This document shows positions 53,004-60,590 of a stretch of 64,000 nucleotides of DNA, piece by piece. The stretch comes from Saccharothrix sp. ALI-22-I (GTDB lineage Bacteria; Actinomycetota; Actinomycetes; Mycobacteriales; Pseudonocardiaceae), in assembly GCF_001984175.1 (NCBI RefSeq), contig NZ_MTQP01000061.1:124001-188000 (forward strand). The letters run 5' to 3'. Under the pieces are notes generated by a model that was given only the letters and a program-made list of their open reading frames with translations, did no database searches and was not told the DNA's origin. A program made the position numbers and the translations under genes. Every line of letters begins with the position of its first letter. Position 1 is the stretch's first letter.

Positions 53004-55151
53004 TCACCACCCTTCCGGGCCGGCGCTGAACCCGGCCGGTTCAAGGATCAACTCGACGTCGTCGGGCAGACCGCTCACCCGGACGTCGTCGCCGTTGATC
53101 TCCACGGAGACCCGCACGCCCAACATCGGCACGCCGTCGAGGGCGAGCGGCCCGAACCAGTCGGGCAACACCGGCGACAACCACACCCGGCGGTGCGGCG
53201 CGTACGGCTGCACCCGCAGCAGCACGCGCAGCAGGTGCACGGGGGTGGCCGATGCCCACGCCTGGGGCGAGCACGAAGTCGGGTACGGGATCGGCTCCGG
53301 GTACTCGGCCCGGTCGAACCCGCACAGCAGTTCGGGCAGCCGGCCGCCGAACGCCTCGGCCGCCTCCATGACGGCGGTGGCCACCCGCTTCGCTTCGTCC
53401 ACGAAGCCGTACCGCATGAGCCCGTCCACGACGAGGGCGTTGTCGTGCGGCCACACCGATCCGTTGTGGTAGCTCATCGGGTTGTACGCGCCCATGTCGG
53501 CGGCGAGGGTCCGCACGCCCCATCCGGTGAACATCTCCGGCGAGAGCAGGGACCGGGCGACCTGATCGGCTTTGTCGTCGTCGACGATCCCGCTCCACAG
53601 GCAGTGGCCGATGTTGGAGGTGAGGGCGTCCACGGGTTGCTTGTCACCGTCCAGGGCGACCGCGTAGTAGCCGAGATCGGGCAGCCAGAAGCGCTGGTTG
53701 AACTGTTCCTTGAGCCGCACCGCGCGTTCCCGCCACCGCCGTGCGCCGTCCGGGTCGTCGAAGTCGTCGCACAGGCAGGCCCGGGCCAGGTAGGCGGCGT
53801 AGACGTAGCCCTGGACCTCGCACAGCGCGATCGGGGCGCGCGCGATCCGGCCGTCGGCGAAGTTCACCCCGTCCCAGGAGTCCTTCCACCCCTGGTTGAC
53901 CAGTCCGCGCTCGGTCGCGCGGTGGTACTCCACGAACCCGTCGCCGTCCCGGTCGCCGTAGTGCTCGATCCACTCCAGCGCGCGGTCGACGTGCGGGATC
54001 ATCGCCGCGACCTGGTCGCGGTCGATGCCCCACCGCGACAGCTCGCCCAGCAGCACCACGAACAACGGGGTGGCGTCCGCGGTTCCGTAGTAGACGTTGC
54101 TGCCGCCCAACGCCAGCGAGATGTCGGCGCCGAAGCGCATCTCGTGCAGGATGCGCCCGGGTTCCTCCTCGCTGTTCGGCTCGACCCGCGCGCCTTGGTG
54201 GTGGGCCAGGGTCCGCACCGTCCCGAGGGCCAGGGTGGGGTCGATGGACAGCGACATCAGCGAAGCGAGGATCGAGTCGCGGCCGAACAGCGTCATGAAC
54301 CAGGGCGCGCCGGCGGCGACCGCGATGTCCGAAGGGCGCTGCGGGTCGAAGATCCTCAGCGCACCCAGGTCCTGCCTGCTGCGTAGCAGCGTCGCGGCCA
54401 GCGCCGGCTTGCCCGCGTACCTCAGGACGGGCACTTCCTCGCTCCACCGCCGGGCGCGCAGGACCGGGACCGACTCGTCGATGGGGCGCTCGCGCGGGAA
54501 CATCGGCTCCGTCGAGAGCCCGTCCACGACCGGTTGCACCGTCACGCAGGTCGACCACTTCCCCTTCGGGGGAATCACCGCCCGGAAGGTGAGTGTGGAC
54601 GGTGAGTACTCGGCACCGTCCGCACTCACCCGGACGCCCCGGCTCTGGCCTTCCAGCAACCGGCTCAGCAGCAGTTCGTCCTGGGCGACCTCCGAGCGGT
54701 GCTGCCCCCGTTGACTGCGGATCCGGCCTTCCTTGACCTCGAAGAGGTCCGCGAAGTCCGCCTCGACGTGGACCGTCACCACGTGCTCGGCGGTTTCCCG
54801 GCCGAAGTTGCGCAGCACGATGTCCTCGCGCATACCCGATCCGACATACCGCTCGCGCCGCACGAGCAGGGTGCTCTCGGCATCGCGCTTGCGGGACCGT
54901 CCACGACCGACGAACGTCATCCGGAACGGATCCGGCGTGACCGTGATGATGTGTTCCACGGCCGTGCCGTCCACTCGCAGTGACCAACCGGACACGATCC
55001 GGGTGTCCTGGAAGAACGTTCCCTGCGCGGCGGCACCGTCCACTTCGCCGTTGGCGGCGCACACGCAGAACGAGGTTCCGTGAACCAGCGTCACCGTGTC
55101 GGGTGACAACGTGACCGGCTCGCCGTCGAAAGCCCAACCACCGTTGGTCAT
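53004..55151 (-). CDS. Amylo-alpha-1,6-glucosidase (glycogen debranching type)
   Basis: 715 residues. An N-terminal beta-rich domain (1-230: GTSFCVCAANGEVDG, FFQDTRIVSGWSLRVDG) is the GDE N-terminal module; the rest is an alpha/alpha barrel with WFMTLFGRDSILASLMSL, NQGWKDSWDGV and GAYNPMSYHNGSVWPHDNAL, where the Asp and Glu residues act in GH133/GH63-like sites. Removes branches from alpha-glucans in the cytoplasm. RBS GGAGG. First gene of the pair with GT4. Confidence 0.88.
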   Translation of the reverse strand: MTNGGWAFDGEPVTLSPDTVTLVHGTSFCVCAANGEVDGAAAQGTFFQDTRIVSGWSLRVDGTAVEHIITVTPDPFRMTFVGRGRSRKRDAESTLLVRRERYVGSGMREDIVLRNFGRETAEHVVTVHVEADFADLFEVKEGRIRSQRGQHRSEVAQDELLLSRLLEGQSRGVRVSADGAEYSPSTLTFRAVIPPKGKWSTCVTVQPVVDGLSTEPMFPRERPIDESVPVLRARRWSEEVPVLRYAGKPALAATLLRSRQDLGALRIFDPQRPSDIAVAAGAPWFMTLFGRDSILASLMSLSIDPTLALGTVRTLAHHQGARVEPNSEEEPGRILHEMRFGADISLALGGSNVYYGTADATPLFVVLLGELSRWGIDRDQVAAMIPHVDRALEWIEHYGDRDGDGFVEYHRATERGLVNQGWKDSWDGVNFADGRIARAPIALCEVQGYVYAAYLARACLCDDFDDPDGARRWRERAVRLKEQFNQRFWLPDLGYYAVALDGDKQPVDALTSNIGHCLWSGIVDDDKADQVARSLLSPEMFTGWGVRTLAADMGAYNPMSYHNGSVWPHDNALVVDGLMRYGFVDEAKRVATAVMEAAEAFGGRLPELLCGFDRAEYPEPIPYPTSCSPQAWASATPVHLLRVLLRVQPYAPHRRVWLSPVLPDWFGPLALDGVPMLGVRVSVEINGDDVRVSGLPDDVELILEPAGFSAGPEGW

Positions 55152-55381
55152 TGCCTACCTCCTCCTGCGCCGCCGGACAACGGGCTTCCGACGCTTCCTG
55201 CACGCCACGGATGCCACGCATCCGGACGGCGAAACAACAGACAGCCCCGCTCGGGAACGTCAGCAGCACAAAGAGTGACCCGCTGCCACCCGATCGTGTC
55301 AATCGGACGGTCGAGAGCCTTGCGGTCACGCCAGGTGGTCACTCACCCACGTGCACGAAGGGCGCCCACAGTGCGGCCGGG

Positions 55382-56410
55382 TCACGGGCCTTGATCGGGC
55401 GACGCCGTCACGGCTCCACGAGAGACAGTGTTCGGCTCGCTGACGGTCTCGTCGGACCCGTCGGTGTCCTGTAGCCCGCCGAGCAGGTCGGCGACGGTGT
55501 GAGCCTCGATGCCGGCGAGTGAGTCCGCGGTGAACCGGCTCGCGACGGCCCACACGTGGTCCTGGGCGGGTGTGGCCAGGCCGTCGTAGACGGCGGTGAA
55601 CAGGTTCCGGGCGGGTTCTCGCAGCCATCCCGTTGGGAGCAGTTGGAGGGGTAGCCGGGGGTCGAGGACGGGTAGGCGGCGGTAGGTGTCCATGATCTCG
55701 GTGCGGGCGCGTACCGCCTCGGCGCCGGTGATCCGGGACGTCTGTATGCGGGGTGGCAGTGGGCTCCAGTGTCGGATGAAGGATTCGTAGTGGCGGGTGA
55801 TGGCCGTCGTGTCCCAGGCGTCGAGGGGGTTGCGGCGAATTGTCGCGTCGAGTTCGACGTGCCGGGCGCGGAACACGGTCGTGGCGCCGAAGGTGAGCCG
55901 GGACAACTGCGTTCTGGCCTTGTCGGTGAGGTCGTGCGGCGAGATCCAGAGGCCGTCGTACAGGGGTGCGTAACCGAGCCACCGCAGGTGGTTGCGCAGC
56001 CCGCGCCGCTGGGTGACCTCGCCTTGCGGCAGTGAGAAGGCGATCAGCGTCCACTGCTGGTCCCAGGTGTCGGCGGCGGCGAGGATCGCCCGGCCACCGG
56101 CGGACAGGTCCGAGGCGGCGGCCCGGGTCAGCCGGTAGGAGCTGTTGCGGCCTTGCCGACTGCCTTCCAGCACACCGCGGCGGGCGAGTCGGCTGATGGC
56201 GGTCCGGGCGCCGGCCTGGCTCACCCCGGCCTCGGCGAGCAGGGCCACGATGGCCGCCGACGGCAGCCAGGCCCGGGTGCGCAGGGTGTAGTCGGCCAGC
56301 AACGTCACGGCCAGGCCCTGCGGCGAGTTGCCGGCTTGCCGCCGCGGCAGTCGGACCTGTCCCGCCGCGTCATCCGGGAAGATCTCCTCGATGTCGTACG
56401 GGCTTGTCAC
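55382..56410 (-). CDS. PaaX-family transcriptional regulator
   Basis: 342 residues. N-terminal winged helix (about 32-100: VTLLADYTLRTRAWLPSAAI, ISRLARRGVLEGSRQGRNSSY), then the PaaX middle domain (WTLIAFSLPQ, RRGLRNHLRWLGYAPLYDGLW) and C-terminal part (PLDAWD, FIRHWSPLP). PaaX represses phenylacetate catabolism in response to phenylacetyl-CoA; relatives control other aromatic pathways. No paa gene is in the window, so the target is elsewhere or changed. GTG 56410 is preferred; a GTG at 56449 is the alternative. Confidence 0.85.
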   Translation of the reverse strand: MTSPYDIEEIFPDDAAGQVRLPRRQAGNSPQGLAVTLLADYTLRTRAWLPSAAIVALLAEAGVSQAGARTAISRLARRGVLEGSRQGRNSSYRLTRAAASDLSAGGRAILAAADTWDQQWTLIAFSLPQGEVTQRRGLRNHLRWLGYAPLYDGLWISPHDLTDKARTQLSRLTFGATTVFRARHVELDATIRRNPLDAWDTTAITRHYESFIRHWSPLPPRIQTSRITGAEAVRARTEIMDTYRRLPVLDPRLPLQLLPTGWLREPARNLFTAVYDGLATPAQDHVWAVASRFTADSLAGIEAHTVADLLGGLQDTDGSDETVSEPNTVSRGAVTASPDQGP

Positions 56411-56738
56411 GGCGACGGCTCCGACCGGATTCGGGTGTGCGTTGGGCACCCCACTGTAAAAAGTTTCGCCGCCGCCCGGTGCGTTCCGGTCAATCGAGAC
56501 GGCTGATTGACAGTTTCATGACCGAGGGACAAGCTAAGTGTCACGCGACGACCGTGGGCCCGGACCAGGCAAGACGGGTGCGGGCACAGTCGTCGACTGG
56601 CGCTGCCGGTCCGCCATCCGGCAGACACACCGCAGACGTACGTCCCCCATCTGATGCAACGCGGGCTGCTCACGCACGCCCGCAGCCGACCCGTGCGCGC
56701 CGGTCGCCCGGCCACACGGGGGCAAAGGAGTCAGGCGC
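56411..56738. other. 328-base divergent spacer, PaaX / CE1-CBM2
   Basis: Holds the GTCAATC palindrome (separate entry) and a plus-strand TTGACA at 56507. No ORF of note and no CebR-type site was found in front of the CE1 gene. Confidence 0.5.
56489..56511. promoter_or_regulatory. Inverted repeat in the PaaX upstream region
   Basis: GTCAATC, nine bases, GATTGAC, about 80 bases before the PaaX start. Suits a PaaX-type dimer site. It overlaps a possible plus-strand -35 box TTGACA. Confidence 0.45.
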
Positions 56739-58055
56739 ATGAAGATCAGACGGAACCTCTTACTCGCCGCGGCCGCGTCACTGGCCGTGGTGGGCATCGC
56801 CCTCCCGGTGTCCACACCCGCGTCCGCGGCGTCGTTGACCGAGGTCACCAGCTTCGGCAACAACCCGGGCGGGATGCGCATGCACATCTACGTGCCGGAT
56901 TCCCGTCCGGCCAACCCCGCGATCGTGGTGGCCATGCACGGCTGCGGTGGCTCGGGTCCCGGCTTCTACTCGGGCAGCGAGTTCGCCGCACAGGCGGACC
57001 GGCACGGGTTCATCGTCATCTACCCGAGCGCCCAGCAGGAGGCCGGGTTCGGCAAGTGCTTCGACACCTGGTCGGACGCGGCCAAGCGCCGCGGCGGCGG
57101 CAGCGACCCGGTGTCGATCGTGTCGATGGTGACGTATGCCCAGCAGCGGCACGGCGGCGACGCGAACCGGGTCTACGCCACCGGATCGTCGTCCGGCGGG
57201 ATGATGACCCAGCACATGCTCGCCCTCTACCCGGACGTGTTCAAGGCCGGCGCGGCGTTCATGGGCGTGCCCTTCAACTGCTTCGCCGGTGCTGCCGACT
57301 ACCCGCCCGGCCGCAGCCAGTGCACCGGCGGGAACATGAATCGGACCCCGCAGCAGTGGGGGGACGCGGTTCGGCAGGCGTACCCCGGCTACACCGGCAC
57401 CCGCCCGCGGGTCCAGCTGTGGCACGGCACCGGTGACACACTCGTGCCGTACTCGCTGCTCCAGGAATCGATCGAGCAGTGGACCAACGTGTTCGGGCTG
57501 AGCCAGACGCCGACGTCCACGGACACCCCGCAGACCAACTGGAACCGCCGGCGCTACGCCGACTCCTCCGGCACCACCCAGGTGGAGGCGTACAGCATCC
57601 AGGGCGCCGGGCACAGCCTGCCGTCCAGTGGCATGGCCGCGCAGGCCGTCGCGTTCTTCGGTCTGAACGGCACCGGCAACCCGACCACCACCACAACTCC
57701 CACGTCCACCACGACCACGACCACGACGCCGCCGTCCGGCTCGTGCCGCGTCACGGCCACGGTGAACGCGTGGAACACCGGCCTGACCGAGAACCTCACC
57801 ATCGCGAACACGGGCACCACCGCGATCAACGGCTGGTCCCTGGTCTTCACCCTGCCCAGCGGCCAGACCATCACGTCCGGCTGGAACGCCACCTACTCGC
57901 CGTCGTCCGGCCAGGTGACGGCGCGCAATGCCACCCACAACGCCGCCATCGCCCCGAACGGCTCGGTCGGCATCGGGTTCCAGGCCACCCACACCGGCAA
58001 CACGGCCAAGCCCGCCTCCTTCACCCTCAACGGCATGGCCTGCTCCACCGCCTGA
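56739..58055 (+). CDS. Secreted CE1-type esterase (PHB depolymerase-like) with CBM2
   Basis: 438 residues: signal peptide (1-30), alpha/beta-hydrolase domain (40-305) with oxyanion MHGCGGSGPG, nucleophile Ser151 in GSSSGGMM, Asp in WHGTGDTLVP and His in GAGHSLPSSG. A Thr linker and a CBM2 (about 335-438, Cys-bounded) follow. This layout is typical of acetylxylan or feruloyl esterases bound to plant wall. Ends in a very strong terminator. RBS AAAGGAG. Confidence 0.9.
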   Translation: MKIRRNLLLAAAASLAVVGIALPVSTPASAASLTEVTSFGNNPGGMRMHIYVPDSRPANPAIVVAMHGCGGSGPGFYSGSEFAAQADRHGFIVIYPSAQQEAGFGKCFDTWSDAAKRRGGGSDPVSIVSMVTYAQQRHGGDANRVYATGSSSGGMMTQHMLALYPDVFKAGAAFMGVPFNCFAGAADYPPGRSQCTGGNMNRTPQQWGDAVRQAYPGYTGTRPRVQLWHGTGDTLVPYSLLQESIEQWTNVFGLSQTPTSTDTPQTNWNRRRYADSSGTTQVEAYSIQGAGHSLPSSGMAAQAVAFFGLNGTGNPTTTTTPTSTTTTTTTPPSGSCRVTATVNAWNTGLTENLTIANTGTTAINGWSLVFTLPSGQTITSGWNATYSPSSGQVTARNATHNAAIAPNGSVGIGFQATHTGNTAKPASFTLNGMACSTA

Positions 58056-58105
58056 CCAACCACCGCGCTTGGTGGTGTTCGAGAGCACGTGCTCGTACTC
58101 CCCTC

Positions 58106-58154
58106 CCCCGCACCAGGCCGACCGCCGGTGCACGGCGGTCGGCCTGGTGCGGGG
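58106..58154. terminator. 22-base-stem terminator
   Basis: CCCCGCACCAGGCCGACCGC then CG, loop GTGCA, and the full complement. It lies between the ends of the convergent CE1-CBM2 gene and the GH62 stump. Confidence 0.85.
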
Positions 58155-58162
58155 TCAGGGAG

Positions 58163-58312
58163 TCAGCACTGTGAGTTCGTTTGCGTGAGCAGGCCCATCC
58201 GGTACGGGAGGCGGCCGTAGTCGCCACCGGCGTTGGGGTCCAGGCCTTGGTAGACGTACTGCAGGTTGCACGGGTTGATCGTCAGCGTCCTCTTCTCATC
58301 GTCGAGGGACGG
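58163..58312 (-). pseudogene. GH62 alpha-L-arabinofuranosidase, C-terminal stump
   Basis: About 48 codons between the SGNH stop and TGA 58163: KRTLTINPCNLQYVYQG, LDPNAGGDYGRLPYRMGLLT and QTNSQC. NPCNLQ-YxYQGxDPxAGGDYxxLPYRxGLLT is the well-conserved end of GH62 arabinofuranosidases. The catalytic part is missing. It is in the same frame as the SGNH gene, separated only by that gene's stop codon. Confidence 0.7.
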
Positions 58313-59056
58313 TCACGCGGCGGACGGGAGCGGGTTTCCGATGCTGCCCGGCACCGAACGCAGGGCGCTGTACCACCGGGCGGCCATCTTGTCGTAGCCG
58401 CCGGCGGTGGGGTGGACGCCGTCGATCAGGTCGGCGGTGGTCAGTGCGTTCTGCATGTCGACCAGGCGCACGCGTTTGCCGGCGTTGACCTTGCTCTGGA
58501 CGATGCCGGGGATGGCGGCGTTGAAGGTGCGGGCTCGGGCCTGCGAGGTGGACGACGAGAGCGGGATGATCGTCGCGACGAACACGTCCGCGTTGGGTGT
58601 CGTCGCGGTGATGCGGTCGATCAGCCGGGACAGTCGGGCGGGCGCGTTGTTCAAGTCGTAGTTCTGGAGCACGTCGTTGGTGCCGATGTGCAGCAGCACG
58701 GTCCGGGGTGTCGTGGCGCGCAGCCAGTTGACGATGTTGGCGTCGATCTGGTCGATGCGCCAGCCGGGGTGTCCCTCGTGGTCGTGGTCCCAGAGGCTGG
58801 CCGGGCCGTTGAACTGCGACCCGACGAAATCGTTCACGTACCGGCCGTTGGCCAAGCGTTGCCAGAGCCCGACCCGGTATCCGCCCGGGATCTGGGTTCC
58901 TTCGGTGATGGAGTCACCGAGTGGCATCACGCGCACCCCGCCGTTGGACTCGGCGTGGGCGGTGCCGGTGATGACGGGTGCACCGGTCACCACGACCGCC
59001 GCCGCCAGGAACGCGGTGGCGAGGGCGTGAGACCAGCGTGGAAGGTATCTGCGCAT
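58313..59056 (-). CDS. Secreted SGNH/GDSL esterase (CE3-like)
   Basis: 247 residues: signal peptide (1-35, AHA). Block I PLGDSITEG with Ser49, Gly block, block III HIGTNDV, and block V DGVHPT with Asp and His. CE3-type acetylxylan esterases share this layout with a GxxxDxxxxG region as in DHDHEGHPGWRIDQID. It should remove acetyl groups from hemicellulose. Two direct repeats of a xylanase-type motif lie 69-100 bases upstream. Confidence 0.85.
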   Translation of the reverse strand: MRRYLPRWSHALATAFLAAAVVVTGAPVITGTAHAESNGGVRVMPLGDSITEGTQIPGGYRVGLWQRLANGRYVNDFVGSQFNGPASLWDHDHEGHPGWRIDQIDANIVNWLRATTPRTVLLHIGTNDVLQNYDLNNAPARLSRLIDRITATTPNADVFVATIIPLSSSTSQARARTFNAAIPGIVQSKVNAGKRVRLVDMQNALTTADLIDGVHPTAGGYDKMAARWYSALRSVPGSIGNPLPSAA

Positions 59057-59124
59057 CGGGGATCCCAACGTCGTCGTTGACGGTTGAGTCGCAGCGGACA
59101 TCGGATGCGACTCGATCCGAGAGC

Positions 59125-59156
59125 CTTAACTTTCGCTGAAGCGCACTTAACTTTCG
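59125..59156. promoter_or_regulatory. Direct repeat CTTAACTTTCG, xylanase-type operator
   Basis: CTTAACTTTCG at 59125-59135 and again at 59146-59156, 21 bases apart (two helical turns). Each unit matches 9 of 11 bases of CGAAACTTTCG, known before actinomycete xylanase genes. Upstream of the SGNH esterase. Confidence 0.5.
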
Positions 59157-59357
59157 GTCAATGTAGCGAGGCGATCACGCTCCGTCAATGATCGACAACG
59201 CGCCGTTTGTGAACGCTCACTTGGGTCGGGTCCGGGCGCGAGAGGTGAACGATCGCCCCGCCACGGGTCAGCTGATGTGAGCGCGAACATCGGACTGTCC
59301 GGGCGGCTGCGGACCGGTTCCTAGGCCGCAGGCCGGAACTCCCCCTAACCTGGGCGG

Positions 59358-60176
59358 ATGGTCGGGATCGCGATCCTGTGCGCGCTGACGGGTGCGGTGT
59401 TCAGCGCGGTGGGTGCGGCGTTGCAGTACGTCGGCGTCCGGGACGTCGGCGATCTCACCGTCCGCCGGTTCACCCGGCTGGTGCGCAACAGGCGGTGGCT
59501 GCTCGGGTTCTCGGTGCTGTTCGTCGCCGCCGTGCTGCAGATCCTCGCCCTCACGCTGGCTCCCGTGACGGTCGTGGCGCCGCTGGCCGTCATGTCGCTG
59601 CCGATCATCGCGGCCATCGACGTCCCCCGTTTCACGCCCGGGTTCACGGTGGCCGTGGTGGCGGCGACGGCCGGGGTGGCGACGTTCGTCGCGATCGCCG
59701 CGAACTCGGCGGTGACGAAGGACGTGCCTCCGGCGGCGGCGTTGCAGGCCGGTCAGGTGGTTGCCGGCGTGGTGTGCGTGTTCGCGATCGTCGCGGCGTG
59801 CCGTTCCGGAACGGCACGTGCCCTCGCGCTCGCCGCCGGCGCGGGCGCCGCGTACGGGCTGGTCGCGGTGCTGGTGCGGGACATGACGACCTCGCTGCCG
59901 CAGATACGGTGGGCGTCGTTCATCGGGCTGGCCCTGGCTTTCCTGGTCGGCGCGTCGCTGATCCAACTGGGGTACGCGAGCGGGCCGGCCGACCTCGTGG
60001 TGGCCGGTCAGACGGTGGTGAACCCGATCGTCGCGGCGTGGATCGGGATGGTGCTGCTGGACGAGACCCAGGGCGCCGGCCTCGGCACCGAGATCGCGCT
60101 GGTGACCAGCGCCGTCGTCTCGCTGGCCGGAATCGCGGCCATCGCACGGTTCCACCACCGCCGGCTGGCGGGCTGA
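59358..60176 (+). CDS. DMT-superfamily membrane transporter
   Basis: 272 residues with nine or ten helices; two halves with VLQILALTLAPVTVVAPLAV and ASLIQLGYASGPADLVVAGQ, the internal repeat of EamA/NIPA-like transporters. The box TAACCT ends six bases before the ATG, and there is no ribosome site, so the message is probably leaderless. Substrate unknown. Confidence 0.75.
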   Translation: MVGIAILCALTGAVFSAVGAALQYVGVRDVGDLTVRRFTRLVRNRRWLLGFSVLFVAAVLQILALTLAPVTVVAPLAVMSLPIIAAIDVPRFTPGFTVAVVAATAGVATFVAIAANSAVTKDVPPAAALQAGQVVAGVVCVFAIVAACRSGTARALALAAGAGAAYGLVAVLVRDMTTSLPQIRWASFIGLALAFLVGASLIQLGYASGPADLVVAGQTVVNPIVAAWIGMVLLDETQGAGLGTEIALVTSAVVSLAGIAAIARFHHRRLAG

Positions 60177-60189
60177 GCCTGAACCGAGC

Positions 60190-60525
60190 TTCGCCCGCGC
60201 GGGAAGGGGCTGAGTGAGCGGCTACGAGGTCGCCCTCGACGTCCGCGTTCGGCCACGGCGCTGAGGACCAGTCCGGTTCGCCGTGTGCGGCGCGTGCAAC
60301 GGCGTGGATCAGTTGGCGAGCGGGAAGCACGCGGGCGATCCGGATCGACGTGGTGTTGGGTCCGGCGGCCGGGTAGGCGGCGCTGCCGTCGGCGTAGGGC
60401 TTGAACGCCTGGTAGTCGTGGTCGCGGCTCGGGCGGTGTCCGTCTGGCAGCGAAGAGAGTGGCACGCGCGGACCCGCGCTGTCCATAAGGGTTGTTCTCG
60501 TCAAGGGTTGCTTCTTGTCGGCCAC
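60190..60525 (-). pseudogene. Truncated gene or unassigned reading frame
   Basis: A minus-strand frame of about 100 codons with normal coding composition: PLTRTTLMDSAGPRVPLSSL, SRDHDYQAFKPYADGSAAYP, GPNTTSIRIARVLPARQLIH. It has a possible GTG at 60525 or ATG at 60486. Beyond about 60190 it becomes antisense to the DMT gene, so the real C-terminus is lost. Its GTG sits at the foot of the terminator hairpin of the EF-G-like gene. No family recognised. Confidence 0.4.
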
Positions 60526-60528
60526 GGC

Positions 60529-60561
60529 GGTCCGCCCGGCCGCATCACGGCCGGGCGGACC
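60529..60561 (-). terminator. Terminator of the EF-G-like gene
   Basis: GGTCCGCCCGGCCG/CGGCCGGGCGGACC around CATCA, 30 bases past the stop codon at 60591. Confidence 0.8.
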
Positions 60562-60590
60562 TCACGTGGACCGGCAGGCCGTCGTCGGAA

